Notes: generated by a model not told the origin, from the sequence alone. A stretch of DNA of 64,000 bases from Gallionella sp. (GCA_028710565.1 JAQTTV010000008.1:62001-126000), one strand, 5' to 3'. Positions 28,899-38,554 are shown, counted from the first letter of the stretch. A program made the numbers and translations.

Positions 28899-30470
28899 AT
28901 GTCCACGCCATTGCTAATTGCTAAAAACACCGAACTTGACCTTTTTTTATTGCCACAGATGGCGAATCGCCACGGATTGATTACGGGGGCGACGGGAACA
29001 GGCAAAACCGTCACCTTGCAAACCCTCACCGAAGCGTTTAGCCGCAGCGGTGTGCCAGTATTTGTGTCCGACATCAAAGGCGATTTATCAGGCATTAGCC
29101 AAGTTGGTGGTAACAACGCCAAAGTCGCCGCCCGCGTGACACAATTAGCTTTAGACGATTTCCAGTATCGCGCTTATCCCGTGACGTTGTGGGACGTATT
29201 TGGCAAGCAAGGTCACCCGCTGCGCGCCACGATTTCAGACATGGGGCCTTTGTTGCTGGGGCGGATGTTGAATTTGAACGAAGTGCAACAAGGCGTGTTG
29301 GCGTTGGTGTTCAAAATCGCGGACGACAACGGATTATTGTTGTTAGATTTGAAAGACTTGCGCGCCATGGTGCAAATGGTGGGCGAAAACGCCAGCGACT
29401 TCACCAGCGAATACGGCAACATTTCCACCGCCAGTGTGGGCGCGATTCAGCGCGGGCTATTGCAAATTGAGATGCAAGGCGGCGACAACTTGTTCGGCGA
29501 ACCCATGCTCAACATCGCCGATTTGATGCAAACCGACAGCAACGGTTACGGCATGGTCAACATCCTCGCCGCCGACGCGCTGATGACTTCGCCCAAAGTC
29601 TATTCCACCTTGCTGCTGTGGTTGTTGTCTGAGCTGTACGAAAACCTGCCCGAAGCAGGCGATTTGGCAAAACCCAAGCTGGTGTTTTTCTTCGACGAAG
29701 CACATTTATTGTTCACCGACGCGCCCGCCGTGTTGTTGGAAAAAATCGAACAAGTGGTGCGCTTGATCCGCTCCAAAGGCGTGGGCGTGTATTTTGTCAC
29801 GCAAAATCCCGCCGACGTACCCGATAAAGTATTGGGGCAACTCGGCAACCGCGTGCAACACGCCCTGCGCGCCTTCTCGCCGCGTGACCAAAAAGCCGTC
29901 AAAGCCGCAGCGGAAACCATGCGCGACAACCCCGATTTAGACGAAGCCAACGTCATCACCCACTTGGGCGTGGGCGAAGCACTGGTGTCTTGTCTCGACG
30001 AACACGGCACGCCCAGCATCGTGCAACGCGCTTTCATCGTCCCGCCACAAGCGCAAATCGGACCAATTACCCCAGAACAACGCCGCCAATTGCTCGCCGA
30101 ATCGCTAATTGCGGGTTATTACGAAAAAATCGTGGATCGCGAATCCGCCTACGAATTGCTCAAAGGACGTACCGAACCCGCTGAAACACAAGCCGAACCG
30201 CCCGCGCCCAGCGGATTTACCCCCGCCGCCACGCCAAGCAGCTATCGCCCCAATGCACGCGAAACTGCACCCGAAGCTGAAAAATCAGGCTTCTTCGACA
30301 ACCTACTCGGTGGCTCAGGCGGATTGTTTGGCGGTGGCAACAGCACCCGCAGCAACCGCCAAGGACTAGGCGAAACCCTCGCCAAAAGTGCCGCCCGCTC
30401 CATTGGTTCCGCCGTCGGACGCGAGATTATTCGCGGGGTGTTGGGGTCGTTGTTGGGGGGAAAAAAGTAG
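28899..30470 (+). CDS. yjgR: HerA-like ATPase YjgR (DUF853)
   Basis: A 523-residue DUF853/YjgR P-loop ATPase of the HerA-FtsK superfamily. The ATG at 28899 has AAGGA upstream; a frame to 28890 adds three residues. Walker A is [12 protein letters not shown], Walker [14 protein letters not shown], followed by [18 protein letters not shown]. The C-terminus has a Pro/Ala-rich linker (about 425-470) and a Gly-rich tail ending [11 protein letters not shown], also seen in homologues. The cellular role of YjgR is not established. It is divergent from yebC. Confidence 0.93.
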   Translation: MSTPLLIAKNTELDLFLLPQMANRHGLITGATGTGKTVTLQTLTEAFSRSGVPVFVSDIKGDLSGISQVGGNNAKVAARVTQLALDDFQYRAYPVTLWDVFGKQGHPLRATISDMGPLLLGRMLNLNEVQQGVLALVFKIADDNGLLLLDLKDLRAMVQMVGENASDFTSEYGNISTASVGAIQRGLLQIEMQGGDNLFGEPMLNIADLMQTDSNGYGMVNILAADALMTSPKVYSTLLLWLLSELYENLPEAGDLAKPKLVFFFDEAHLLFTDAPAVLLEKIEQVVRLIRSKGVGVYFVTQNPADVPDKVLGQLGNRVQHALRAFSPRDQKAVKAAAETMRDNPDLDEANVITHLGVGEALVSCLDEHGTPSIVQRAFIVPPQAQIGPITPEQRRQLLAESLIAGYYEKIVDRESAYELLKGRTEPAETQAEPPAPSGFTPAATPSSYRPNARETAPEAEKSGFFDNLLGGSGGLFGGGNSTRSNRQGLGETLAKSAARSIGSAVGREIIRGVLGSLLGGKK

Positions 30471-30620
30471 GAAACAGCACAAATACCCAGCCCCCGCTGC
30501 TTCGCTCAAAATTAGCAAACTATGCAACGTTCCACATTGGAGTTGACGCAGACTTTTGATCGTTTGCGGGGGTATCCTAAGACGCACCCTTTGAATGCGT
30601 AGGTGATTGGTATATTAAGC

Positions 30621-32303
30621 TTAATCGCGCGATGTCGTAGCTAACACACCAAGCAACGATCTTCGCGCCAGACTCTTTTCTTCTTTTTCTTGGAGTTTAT
30701 TATTAGTGTACGTTACTACGGTTGCTCCAGCAGCTACAACAGGGGAGGCCGATCCCAAAATCCCCAATGCTGGAATAAACTGAGCAGCAAAACCCAAGCT
30801 AGTAGACAGAATGCCCGTCCCCACGACCACAGAATTTTTTGAAAAATACTTTGCTTCAATATCTTTGATGGTTTTTTGATGTTTCTGCACAAGATTTTCT
30901 ATCCCATGAGTTACCTCGCGAACTACTCGATCCAAATCTACCGCACTTGAGGAAGATAACATTGCCGTGTGTTTACGAAGCTCTTCACGGAAAAGACTGT
31001 TTTCTTGATTTTGCAATAGGATTGCCAATGTTGGAATAGGTATATTTCCAAGCCATTCTAACTTCTCATTTTGCAATGCTCGCACTGTCAATAGTCCCTC
31101 TTCAGAAAGCAGCCCCTTACGAGACAATGCTTGGGCGGCACTTTGTGCGCATTTTTCAAAGTAATGCCAATGCACTGGCTTTGTAAGCATTGGTTGGGCG
31201 GAGAGTTCATCTGCATTTTCGAGCAGATGATATTGAGGAATCAATCGCTCCACGACTCCTGTAAAGATAATTGATGCAGGAGGTAACTTTTCTAAAGCAG
31301 CTATGTTTTCGGGTGAGCGATAGCTGCGGAGTTCATTTAGATGAAGACTAATTGCCTGTTTCGGCGAAAATATCTGACTTGATTTTGCACCAGGTGGTAT
31401 GAATAAGTTTTTAGCTAGGATTGCGTTAATGAATTCATCACTGCGTTTGTGAGTGTATTCCAGCAACTCTTCTAGTGTCGAAAAAGTGGAGGGGCAAGCA
31501 GAACCGACCACTTGAAGCACCAGCTCACTTATTCCAATTTGGGTTTTGACATCTTTTTCCTCTAGATTTTTTTCAAAACTTGGAAATACAATAACGGGCG
31601 GCACTGGCAAATGCGCATCAATAAGTGGTTTAAGTTGAAGAATCGTATGCAAATTGAGCATGAGATCAACATGTTTTGACTTTAACTGAAGTTCGGTTTC
31701 AAAGAATGGATAGATTGGGTCAGGAATCAGTTGCGTATCGACATACAGCCCCATTTTCTGTACGCCAGCAAGCGCAGAATCTCTAAATATCCTCTGCCCT
31801 CCAAGCACAACCTTTAGTCCACCTAAATTTTTGGCATGGGTAAATAGCTTGACCGAATGTTCAGAATAGAAATTTTTTAAATTTTCTAAGGCGGCATTAA
31901 ACGTTCGTTCGCAATTCCTGGTACGAGCATGAGCCATTGCACAGTCTTTTAAATCTTGATGAGAGTAAACGGTATCGTATGACCGCCCCACTAATGCAAT
32001 AAAAACTTCTTCAAATAAATGAAATAGCTTGATTTGAGCATCAGCCAGACCTATTTCAGAAATCGGCTTATCGTCTTGATCCATCCTTACGATATGAAGT
32101 GCCATTCCAGACAGCCGCACAAGATCCAACGCTTTTGCTGAAAGGAGCTCTTCATTCAGCAACTCCCCAAATTTTAAAGATATACCCATAATTTCCCTGA
32201 GCAGCTCTCCATCTTCGGGACGAAAGTGTATTTCGTTGTCTCGAACGGCAGACTGTAGATTTAAAAGACGCTGTGTAATCTCGATTTTATCTTCTTGGCT
32301 CAT
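30621..32303 (-). CDS. Hypothetical 560-residue protein with C-terminal hydrophobic hairpin
   Basis: Family not recognised. The 560-residue protein is mainly helical. The N-terminal 150 residues are Leu/Glu-rich, a mixed alpha/beta part follows (about 150-300, with PPVIVFPSFEKN), and a coiled coil at about 460-485 (IENLVQKHQKTIKDIEAKY). Residues about 493-535 form a hydrophobic Gly/Ala-rich hairpin (GTGILSTSLGFAAQFIPALGILGSASPVVAAGATVV), suggesting membrane association. It is visibly AT-richer than yjgR next door and adjoins decayed toxin-antitoxin genes and an IS, all signs of an accessory locus. A defence or effector role is possible but unsupported. Confidence 0.6.
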   Translation of the reverse strand: MSQEDKIEITQRLLNLQSAVRDNEIHFRPEDGELLREIMGISLKFGELLNEELLSAKALDLVRLSGMALHIVRMDQDDKPISEIGLADAQIKLFHLFEEVFIALVGRSYDTVYSHQDLKDCAMAHARTRNCERTFNAALENLKNFYSEHSVKLFTHAKNLGGLKVVLGGQRIFRDSALAGVQKMGLYVDTQLIPDPIYPFFETELQLKSKHVDLMLNLHTILQLKPLIDAHLPVPPVIVFPSFEKNLEEKDVKTQIGISELVLQVVGSACPSTFSTLEELLEYTHKRSDEFINAILAKNLFIPPGAKSSQIFSPKQAISLHLNELRSYRSPENIAALEKLPPASIIFTGVVERLIPQYHLLENADELSAQPMLTKPVHWHYFEKCAQSAAQALSRKGLLSEEGLLTVRALQNEKLEWLGNIPIPTLAILLQNQENSLFREELRKHTAMLSSSSAVDLDRVVREVTHGIENLVQKHQKTIKDIEAKYFSKNSVVVGTGILSTSLGFAAQFIPALGILGSASPVVAAGATVVTYTNNKLQEKEEKSLARRSLLGVLATTSRD

Positions 32304-32385
32304 TTTGCTTTTATTGACAGATTTCGCTTTAGGTACGATTACATTAAGGTAGATTCACCGTAGGCAACTTTGTTGACACTTCTCT

Positions 32386-32607
32386 TCACCCATCATAATA
32401 AAACCGACAAGCAATCACCATCAACTCGCTGTCCGTGGCTTGATAAACCAGTCGATTGGTTTCGTCTATGCGTCTTGAGTAAAAACCTGAGAGGTCGTTG
32501 CGCAGAGGTTCGGGTTTGCCGATGCCGTTGAAGGGATCGCATAGGGATACCGTGATTAGGCTGTTGATTCTGCGCAAAGTTTTGATGGTTAAGGTTCCAC
32601 CACCCAT
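32386..32607 (-). pseudogene. yoeB: Truncated YoeB-type toxin
   Basis: The frame encodes GIGKPEPLRNDLSGFYSRRIDETNRLVYQATDSELMVIACRFYYDG, an obvious C-terminal two-thirds of YoeB, a ribosome-dependent mRNA interferase. The family N-terminus (about 20 residues ending DYLYWQ..D) is absent; the frame instead starts in sequence overlapping the end of the HigA-like antitoxin gene. Catalytic Glu/Arg/His/Tyr region is largely retained (SRRI, RLVY, CRFYY). No YefM antitoxin is present. I judge it a fusion-truncated remnant, though translation from an internal start cannot be excluded. Confidence 0.65.
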
Positions 32608-32864
32608 TGCGGATGCCGTTCCACCAATTGCAGCAACACCATTGCCGTGCCGCGAGGTTGACGATCACCGCGTTCCCAGTGGCGTAAGGTGTTGACGCTG
32701 ACTCGGCAACGGGCGGCGAATTCGGCTTGGGTCAAGCCTGTTTTTTCACGAATGCTTTTTACATTTTGGATGCGTGGGCGATGAATTACGACATCGACAG
32801 GTTCCCCTGCTGCGTGGCTAATCGCTTGTTCTAGCCCTTCGCGAATACGGTCAAATGCTTTCAT
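32589..32864 (-). CDS. HigA/NadS-type helix-turn-helix antitoxin
   Basis: A 91-residue Xre-family antitoxin. The helix-turn-helix is clear: IREKTGLTQAEFAARCRVSVNTLRHWERGDRQPRG. The N-terminal 35 residues are the extension typical of NadS/HigA antitoxins. It overlaps the upstream HigB-like toxin gene by 4 bases (toxin first, antitoxin second), the usual higBA order. It should neutralise the toxin and repress the operon. Its 3' end overlaps the YoeB remnant. Confidence 0.88.
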   Translation of the reverse strand: MKAFDRIREGLEQAISHAAGEPVDVVIHRPRIQNVKSIREKTGLTQAEFAARCRVSVNTLRHWERGDRQPRGTAMVLLQLVERHPQWVVEP

Positions 32865-33343
32865 GGCTTTTTCTCCAGTGCCGTGGCGACGAGCGTATCA
32901 ACCAAGTTGGCAAGCAGGTTGCGTTCTTTCATCGTCAAATTAGCTTGTTCATTTTTGGCAAATAAGGTCAATAAATACAAGGGCAAGCGTTCATCGTGGA
33001 AGTAGTAAATCACTCGCACGCCACCACTTTTGCCACGTCCACCTTTTCCCCAGCGCAACTTGCGCACCCCGCCTGTGCCGCACATGACATCTCCCGCCTT
33101 GGGATATTCGGCGAGATAATCAATGATCCCTTGCCGTTCTTCGTCAGACAGATGCTTTTCTGCAAAGGCGAGGTAAGCGGGGAGTTCAGCGATGGTGTTA
33201 ACATGAAGGGGATTATAGTTTACCTTGTCAATCTGCAATATAGATTCGCCGTCAGGCAATCCACCTTTTTTGTTTATCAGAAAACGCCTGATATTTTTTG
33301 GCTCTGTCGCAAAATCATATTGAAGCCAGAACACAAAGGGCAT
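32861..33343 (-). CDS. HigB-like RelE-family toxin, start uncertain
   Basis: The core (about 110 residues from NTIAELPAYLAFAEKHLSDEE onward, with TGGVRKLRWGKGGRGKSGGVRVIYYF and LYLLTLFAKNEQANL) is a HigB2-type toxin of normal length. The proper start is missing: the position corresponding to the family Met is read HVNT, with an ATG two bases out of frame. The long frame starts at 33343 inside the IS1595 element. An in-frame TTG at 33238 is another option. A TATAAT sits just before the ATG at the expected toxin start, so a frameshift at the start codon is likely. Confidence 0.7.
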   Translation of the reverse strand: MPFVFWLQYDFATEPKNIRRFLINKKGGLPDGESILQIDKVNYNPLHVNTIAELPAYLAFAEKHLSDEERQGIIDYLAEYPKAGDVMCGTGGVRKLRWGKGGRGKSGGVRVIYYFHDERLPLYLLTLFAKNEQANLTMKERNLLANLVDTLVATALEKKP

Positions 33344-34350
33344 AGAGTGTGATTTGAGGAGGTGCCTGAGATGAAAACTATTGAATTTAAAGCATGGTTA
33401 GGCGGGATGGCGCACTTAAGTCGAGGTCAGCGGGATCTGGTTCGTGAGGATATGGCGGGCAAGGTTGAGGCAGATTTAGGAGTGAAGTTGCTAGAGGACA
33501 GCGTGACGGATACACCGAGCTGTCCACACTGCCAAAGCCAAAAGCTGTATCGCTGGGGCAAGAATGCGGAGTTGCAACGTTATCGTTGCTGAGATTGTAT
33601 GCGTACTTTCAACGCCTTAACTCACACGCCCCTAGCGCATTTGCACTATAAATCCAAGTGGCTTAAGTACCAAAAAACCATGATTGATGGTTTAAGTGTC
33701 CGCGCAGCGGCAAAAGCGTGTGGCATAGCCAAAAACACCAGTTTCAAATGGCGACATCGTTTTTTGAGTGCCGCCTGCACACAGCAACCTGCGCAAATGA
33801 GCGGCATTGTGGAAGCGGACGAAACTTTCTTCCTTGAATCCAAAAAAGGACAGCGGAATATAGACCGAAAAGCCCGCAAGCGCGGTGGCAAAGCCAGTAA
33901 ACGCGGGCTGTCCGCCGAGCAAATCCCTGTGTTGGTCGTACGCGACCGTCATGGCGAAACGGCTGACTTTATCTTGAGCGGGGTCAATGCCGAACAGATT
34001 AAACCCGTGCTAAAACCGCTCTTAAATCAAGATACTTTGCTTTGTACCGATGGTGCCGTCGTGTATAAAGCGGTTGCTAAACAAGAACATATCGCCCATC
34101 GTCCCGTCAATGTGGCGGCGGGAAGACGGGTTATCGCTGGCATCTACCACGTCCAAAACGTCAACGCCTATCACAGCAGACTCAAAAAATGGATGGTGAA
34201 ATTCAACGGCGTAGCCACCCACTACCTCGCCAACTATCTCGGCTGGCATCGAATGAAGGAACGTTTCGGAGAAAATACTTCACCAAAAGATTGGTTGTCC
34301 AACGCAATTAACAGAACAGGACAACTTCAACAGCGATGTGCGACATAGCC
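33300..34350 (+). mobile_element. IS1595-family insertion sequence
   Basis: A 1051-base element bounded by imperfect 26-base inverted repeats (left GGCTCTGTCGCAAAATC, right complementary to GGCTATGTCGCACATC; 19 of 26 positions agree). The single transposase has an N-terminal zinc ribbon and the ISXO2-like DDE domain. The flanking 8 bases do not match, so the expected target duplication is lost or degraded. The transposase carries an in-frame TGA. Confidence 0.85.
33371..34348 (+). pseudogene. IS1595-family transposase with in-frame TGA
   Basis: Two open segments (33371-33592 and 33599-34348) lie in the same frame and together make one transposase. The first has CPHC of the zinc ribbon and ends RYRC; then TGA at 33590-33592; then DCMRTFNALTHTPLA, the rest of the ribbon, followed by the DDE domain (IVEADETFFLESKKG, LCTDGAVVYK, NVNAYHSRLKKWM). 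Relatives have Arg or Lys at the TGA position, so one C-to-T change in CGA explains it. The downstream part alone keeps the whole catalytic domain. Confidence 0.85.
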
Positions 34351-34453
34351 TTAAATAATCCCATTTTTACCTGATTAACGCACAATAATATGTCGTGTAA
34401 CGTGATCGAAACGTGAGTTACTGTCGGATTGCGCGAGCAAGATGAATGGGGAA

Positions 34454-35185
34454 TTAGAACTGCTCGTGTTCGCCGAGGTATCGCCATTGTCCTACGGGGA
34501 GGTTGCCGAGTTTGACTTTGCCGATGCGGATACGCTTCAGACCCGTTACTTTCAGTCCAACTAATTCACACATACGGCGAATTTGACGTTTTTTCCCTTC
34601 GCGCAAAATAAAGCGCAGCTGGTCTTCGTTCTGCCAAGTCACTTTGGCGGGCTTAAGGTATTCGCCATCTAGTTTTAAACCTTGGCAAAGCAACGCCAGC
34701 CCCGTGGGTTCAAGTTGTCCTTGTACCCGCACCAAGTACTCTTTATCAACACGGGAATCTTCGCCAATCAGCTGCTTAGCGACGCGACCATCTTGCGTGA
34801 GCACTAACAAACCTTGCGAATCAATGTCCAAACGACCCGCAGGGGCAAGCCCTAGGATTTGGCTGCGATGGAATTGTGTCGGCGACTCATCTTCACGCCA
34901 ACGATTTGATTCGTCAAACAGCACGGAAGCGGGCTTGTAGCCATGTTCCGCTTGCCCAGAGACGTAGCCTATCGGTTTGTTCAGTAAGATGGTGACGCGT
35001 TGTTCTTGGCTTTGTTGTGCAGGGGTGCGCAAGATGACTTTTTGATGAGCGAAGACTTTACTGCCCAGTTCGCTGACGATGACACCATCGACCTCGACCC
35101 AACCTTTCTCAATGTAGTTGTCCGCTTCACGGCGTGAGCATAGTCCAAGTTCTGACATGCGTTTAGAAAGACGAATTTTTTCCAT
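34454..35185 (-). CDS. rluF: RsuA/RluF-family rRNA pseudouridine synthase
   Basis: A 243-residue pseudouridine synthase. The N-terminal S4 domain (RLSKRMSELGLCSRREADNYIEKGWVEVDG) binds RNA. The catalytic aspartate lies in GRLDIDSQGLLVLT. The C-terminal QIRRMCELVGLKVTGLKRIRIGKVKLGNLPVGQWRYL resembles RluF, which makes pseudouridine 2604 in 23S rRNA, more than RsuA, RluB or RluE. It lacks the long basic tail of E. coli RluF. Specificity assignment is an inference. Confidence 0.85.
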   Translation of the reverse strand: MEKIRLSKRMSELGLCSRREADNYIEKGWVEVDGVIVSELGSKVFAHQKVILRTPAQQSQEQRVTILLNKPIGYVSGQAEHGYKPASVLFDESNRWREDESPTQFHRSQILGLAPAGRLDIDSQGLLVLTQDGRVAKQLIGEDSRVDKEYLVRVQGQLEPTGLALLCQGLKLDGEYLKPAKVTWQNEDQLRFILREGKKRQIRRMCELVGLKVTGLKRIRIGKVKLGNLPVGQWRYLGEHEQF

Positions 35186-35292
35186 TCAATTTTGGGGATG
35201 TGTAATGAGGCTAGGTTGCGGCGCAACCGTTGCTGCGCCGTGGTGAGTGAATAGGACGATGGTACACCACGCGTCTTGTTCACTCGTGCGAA

Positions 35293-36342
35293 CTATCGTT
35301 CTAAATTCAATTCCAGTTCCGTGTTGTCGCCTTTGCGCACGGAGACTTTTTCGGTCACCATTTTGTAGCCTTCTAGTTTGACGCTAATGGCATGCACGCC
35401 AGGCACCATTTCTAAGCGGAGTGGTGACATACCAAAATACACGCCATCCAGATACACTTTAGCGCGCGATGGGTTGGTGTTGACCAATAATAAGCCTTCT
35501 GTCGCACTGGCGTGGGGTGTGTAGGCCGCTGGGGCTGCACTGGCAGTAGCCGCTCCCACCACAGGAATAGCTACATTCACGGGTGCAGTCGATGCAACGG
35601 GTGCTGCAGCAGTTGGCGCAACATACACAGTCACCCCTTGAATAGGCTTAGTGCCAGGCGTTAGATTAAACAACTCAGGACGAGTCGCCATCAAAGACGC
35701 ACCAATTGCTTCGATCGTTTTTTTGGTGACAATTCGGATTTCTTGGTTAAGGTAGGCGACCACGTCATCTTTGTTATTGCCAGAGATACCCGCAAAACGC
35801 TCATTCTTCTCAGTAACCAGTCCTGACCAAACAACTTTCCCTGTTGCTACTTCTTTAACGGTACTTTCAACCCCAATACTGATTTGGTCGCGCTCTTTGA
35901 TATTTAACGTCAGCTCTTTGATGACACCAGATATTTCAAATAAGGCATTGTTTGCGCTACTGCCTTCCATGACTTGAAAGCCCTCGCTATCAAAGCGTTT
36001 TTTGATTGCGAGGGTGGTCAAATCAGACACATCTTGGTCAATCAGCAGTTCACTACCGCTCATGCCACCGACGTGTGTGGTTACTTCTCCCAGCAATCTT
36101 GGATTGGCAGTTTTGCGTTGATCGACATATTTGACCACCCGTACGCTTGCAGCGTATTTAGGCAGAGTGCTAGCACTTGGGTTTTGTTTGTCAACAGATG
36201 TCAAAGCATTCCCTTGCGTATCTCCTCCTCCAAACACCCCACTTACCGAATTTTTAACGCCATCCACGGCACTGCCAATGGTTGAACATCCTGCCAATAA
36301 CAACAAACAAGACAACACGCTGCGCTGCAATAATACGTTCAT
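35293..36342 (-). CDS. PEGA-domain lipoprotein
   Basis: A 349-residue outer-envelope lipoprotein: signal peptide ending in the lipobox LLLAGC, with the modified cysteine at residue 19. A folded domain (about 60-235) contains VVKYVDQRKTANPRLLGEV and LTTLAIKKRFDSEGFQV, resembling lipoproteins that oligomerise near LPS or curli exporters. A low-complexity Ala/Val/Pro linker follows (about 245-288). The C-terminus is a PEGA domain (NPSRAKVYLDGVYFGMSPLRLEMVPGVHAISVKLEGYK), typical of surface or envelope interaction. Monocistronic; precise role unknown. Confidence 0.82.
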   Translation of the reverse strand: MNVLLQRSVLSCLLLLAGCSTIGSAVDGVKNSVSGVFGGGDTQGNALTSVDKQNPSASTLPKYAASVRVVKYVDQRKTANPRLLGEVTTHVGGMSGSELLIDQDVSDLTTLAIKKRFDSEGFQVMEGSSANNALFEISGVIKELTLNIKERDQISIGVESTVKEVATGKVVWSGLVTEKNERFAGISGNNKDDVVAYLNQEIRIVTKKTIEAIGASLMATRPELFNLTPGTKPIQGVTVYVAPTAAAPVASTAPVNVAIPVVGAATASAAPAAYTPHASATEGLLLVNTNPSRAKVYLDGVYFGMSPLRLEMVPGVHAISVKLEGYKMVTEKVSVRKGDNTELELNLER

Positions 36343-36424
36343 ACCGATACCTCAAAGTTATTAGGGCTACATTCTTGAGTCGTGAGCCACACGACAGATT
36401 AAGCAATCAAAGATTGGTGCGCTA

Positions 36425-36964
36425 CTACACCTTGCTACTCCTGAGATAACTCGGAGGAATCAGCAACTTACTGGGGCGAATAAGTGTTTTTTTTGTTTCA
36501 GGTAAATAGCGCACCAATTCGTTGAGAGCTTTAATATAAACATCACGTTTAAAATCAACCACGGCGTTAATGTCTAGCCAGTAGTCATTCCAACGCCATG
36601 CGTCAAACTCAGGATGCGCGCAAGCACGCAGACAAACATCACAATCACGACCTACGAGGCGCAATAGAAACCAGATTTGTTTTTGACCTCGGTATGCACT
36701 TCGTGAGGGTTTACTCCAATTTTGGGGCACGTCATAGCGCATCCATTCACGGGTGCGCCCTAATATTTTGACGTGTTGTGGAAATAAGCCAACTTCTTCA
36801 TGCAGCTCGCGGTACATTGCCTGTTCTGGGTTCTCACCATGCTGAATTCCTCCTTGTGGAAATTGCCAAGCATGTTGACGCACTCGTTTACCCCAGAACA
36901 CCTGATTTCTATCATTCGTGATAATGATGCCGACATTCGGGCGGTAGCCGTCTCGGTCTATCAT
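36425..36964 (-). CDS. rppH: RNA pyrophosphohydrolase RppH
   Basis: Nudix hydrolase that removes pyrophosphate from mRNA 5' ends and starts RNase E decay. The 179-residue protein begins [27 protein letters not shown], the RppH signature, and carries the Nudix box [23 protein letters not shown]. Length agrees with E. coli RppH (176). Confidence 0.96.
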   Translation of the reverse strand: MIDRDGYRPNVGIIITNDRNQVFWGKRVRQHAWQFPQGGIQHGENPEQAMYRELHEEVGLFPQHVKILGRTREWMRYDVPQNWSKPSRSAYRGQKQIWFLLRLVGRDCDVCLRACAHPEFDAWRWNDYWLDINAVVDFKRDVYIKALNELVRYLPETKKTLIRPSKLLIPPSYLRSSKV

Positions 36965-37111
36965 TTTTCACTCTATTGGGTTAATTTAATGTGTGGATTC
37001 TTTCACATTTCACCCATAATGAAAAGGCTACATACTGAATCACAGCGTAATTAGACCAGAAGCCCCTATAAAGTTGGATATTTCGGCAGATTGATGGGCG
37101 ATTCGTGCGTT

Positions 37112-37546
37112 TTAATGACTTGGTTGCGTAGGCTCAATAGCACTTTCGACACTTGAAATGCTGCTAACAGGACTGGGTGCCGAAATAGAAACAGCTAGGG
37201 GCTGAGCCACAGAGAGCTTCTGTTTTTCTTGTCGTTTTGCAAGCTCGTCTTTACTCAATGAACGATATCGTTCTCGTGCGATTTTTCGTTGTTCGGGGGT
37301 TAGCTTGCTCCATGCAATTAATTTATTTTGGAAACGTTGTTTTTGCGCGGGTGTTAGATTGGGATAGTGTTTTGCCATACGCAACAGATTGCGTTGTTGT
37401 AGATCGGGTAATTTTTCCCATTGTTTCGCCAGAGGCAAAAGTGCCTCTCGTTGCGAAGCATTCAATGATTGCCAAGTAGTGGCGGCATAGGCGGGTTGGG
37501 CAAATCCAAAAACGAGCAACAGTATGGCAGTAATAAAGTATTTCAT
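37112..37546 (-). CDS. DUF3106-domain secreted protein
   Basis: A 144-residue protein with a signal peptide (MKYFITAILLLVFGFAQPAYA). The mature part contains the repeated W/L-containing helix motif of DUF3106 (WQSLNASQREALLPLAKQWEKLPDLQQRNLL, then LTPAQKQRFQNKLIAWSKLTPEQRKIARERY). It ends in a Ser/Pro-rich tail. It is the third gene after a sigma factor and a DUF3619 protein, an arrangement conserved in beta- and gammaproteobacteria. Proteins of this trio are suspected to work in envelope stress control; the function is unproven. Confidence 0.85.
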   Translation of the reverse strand: MKYFITAILLLVFGFAQPAYAATTWQSLNASQREALLPLAKQWEKLPDLQQRNLLRMAKHYPNLTPAQKQRFQNKLIAWSKLTPEQRKIARERYRSLSKDELAKRQEKQKLSVAQPLAVSISAPSPVSSISSVESAIEPTQPSH

Positions 37547-37554
37547 TCTCTGTG

Positions 37555-37893
37555 TCAGTTGGAGTCTATAAAAACGTCTAGCGGGAGCTCATCAGTCAGA
37601 ATGGCAATATCAATATCTGCGTTTTGCTGATCTTGATCGTCCTGCCAAGCATCAATGGCAATAAATAACGCCGCAGCAAGGACACAGACAAGGAGCAATT
37701 GGTATTCAATACGTGGACGGTGAGGCAAGGTGAACACATGACCTGCAAAAACCCAACTGTATGATGGGCTAGCTTTTTGGCGCACTGCATTCTCCCGCGC
37801 TTGAGCGAGCGAGATCAGCGTTTTATTGTCAAGTGGACTTGAATGATGTGTTAACAAGCGTACAACTCGATGGGGGTCTAATTCTGCATTCAT
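37555..37893 (-). CDS. DUF3619-family membrane protein, putative anti-sigma partner
   Basis: A 112-residue protein with one central membrane segment (about 65-83, YQLLLVCVLAAALFIAIDAW), a cytoplasmic N-terminus and an acidic periplasmic tail (DDQDQQNADIDIAILTDELPLDVF). The first gene of the unit, a sigma factor, overlaps it by 4 bases, so translation is coupled. A single-pass protein in this position fits an anti-sigma factor, an inference from context rather than from a recognised anti-sigma domain. Confidence 0.82.
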   Translation of the reverse strand: MNAELDPHRVVRLLTHHSSPLDNKTLISLAQARENAVRQKASPSYSWVFAGHVFTLPHRPRIEYQLLLVCVLAAALFIAIDAWQDDQDQQNADIDIAILTDELPLDVFIDSN

Positions 37894-38468
37894 GGTAGCT
37901 CAACTCCTTTGGCTTTGAGAGTGATAGCAAGCGAATGGGTTGCACGTGAACAGTGCGTTTTAACACTACCCTCGGTACAACCCATGACAGTAGCTGTTTC
38001 ACTGGTATCTAAACCTTCCCAATAACGCAACAAGAAAGCTTCTCGTTGACGTAGGGGTAATTTATGCAGTGCCTCTTCAATATGCGCAACAACTTGTTTT
38101 TGTAGCAAAGACTGTTCTGGTTTGTCTGGCGCGCTTTGATTTTCTTGATCCTCCAACACATCCAACGGGTCAAAATCATCCTCTTCATTTTTATTTTGCA
38201 TACCCGAAAATAGGGTTACCCATGCATTGCGTACTTTTTGTCGACGATAATGATCGTGCAGGGTATTGTGCAAAATACGTTGAAATATCAACGGCAACTC
38301 TTCAATGGGCTTGTCTCCGTATTTTATGGATAGCTTGATCATTGCATCTTGTACGATATCCAATGCTGCCTGTTCATCTCGTACTGAAAACATCGCATGC
38401 TTATAAGCTCGCCGCTCTACACTGCTCAGAAATTTATTTAATTCAGCAGAGCTACACAGTTTGATCAC
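37890..38468 (-). CDS. ECF-type RNA polymerase sigma factor
   Basis: A 192-residue sigma factor. Region 2 is visible (EQAALDIVQDAMIKLSIKYGDKPIEELPLIFQRILHNTLHDHYRRQKVRN), then an acidic linker (KNEEDDFDPLDVLEDQENQ) and region 4 with a helix-turn-helix (LPLRQREAFLLRYWEGLDTSETATVMGCTEGSVKTHCSRATHSL). It heads an operon with DUF3619 and DUF3106 genes. Regulon and signal are unknown. Confidence 0.92.
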   Translation of the reverse strand: MIKLCSSAELNKFLSSVERRAYKHAMFSVRDEQAALDIVQDAMIKLSIKYGDKPIEELPLIFQRILHNTLHDHYRRQKVRNAWVTLFSGMQNKNEEDDFDPLDVLEDQENQSAPDKPEQSLLQKQVVAHIEEALHKLPLRQREAFLLRYWEGLDTSETATVMGCTEGSVKTHCSRATHSLAITLKAKGVELP

Positions 38469-38554
38469 CTTTTACAAGGACATATTTAAACATAAATTTC
38501 TAAGTGACTTGTCAAAACATCAAAATCGCGCCAATGTAAACACTAGCACTGAGG

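Noticed and set aside
30522..30602. 26-residue frame MQRSTLELTQTFDRLRGYPK...
   Set aside because: No recognised family and no clear ribosome-binding site; it could be the debris of a longer gene but cannot be supported.
33590..33592. TGA read as selenocysteine in the IS1595 zinc ribbon
   Set aside because: Relatives have Arg or Lys here, not Cys, and the flanking cysteines are all present; a nonsense change of CGA is simpler.
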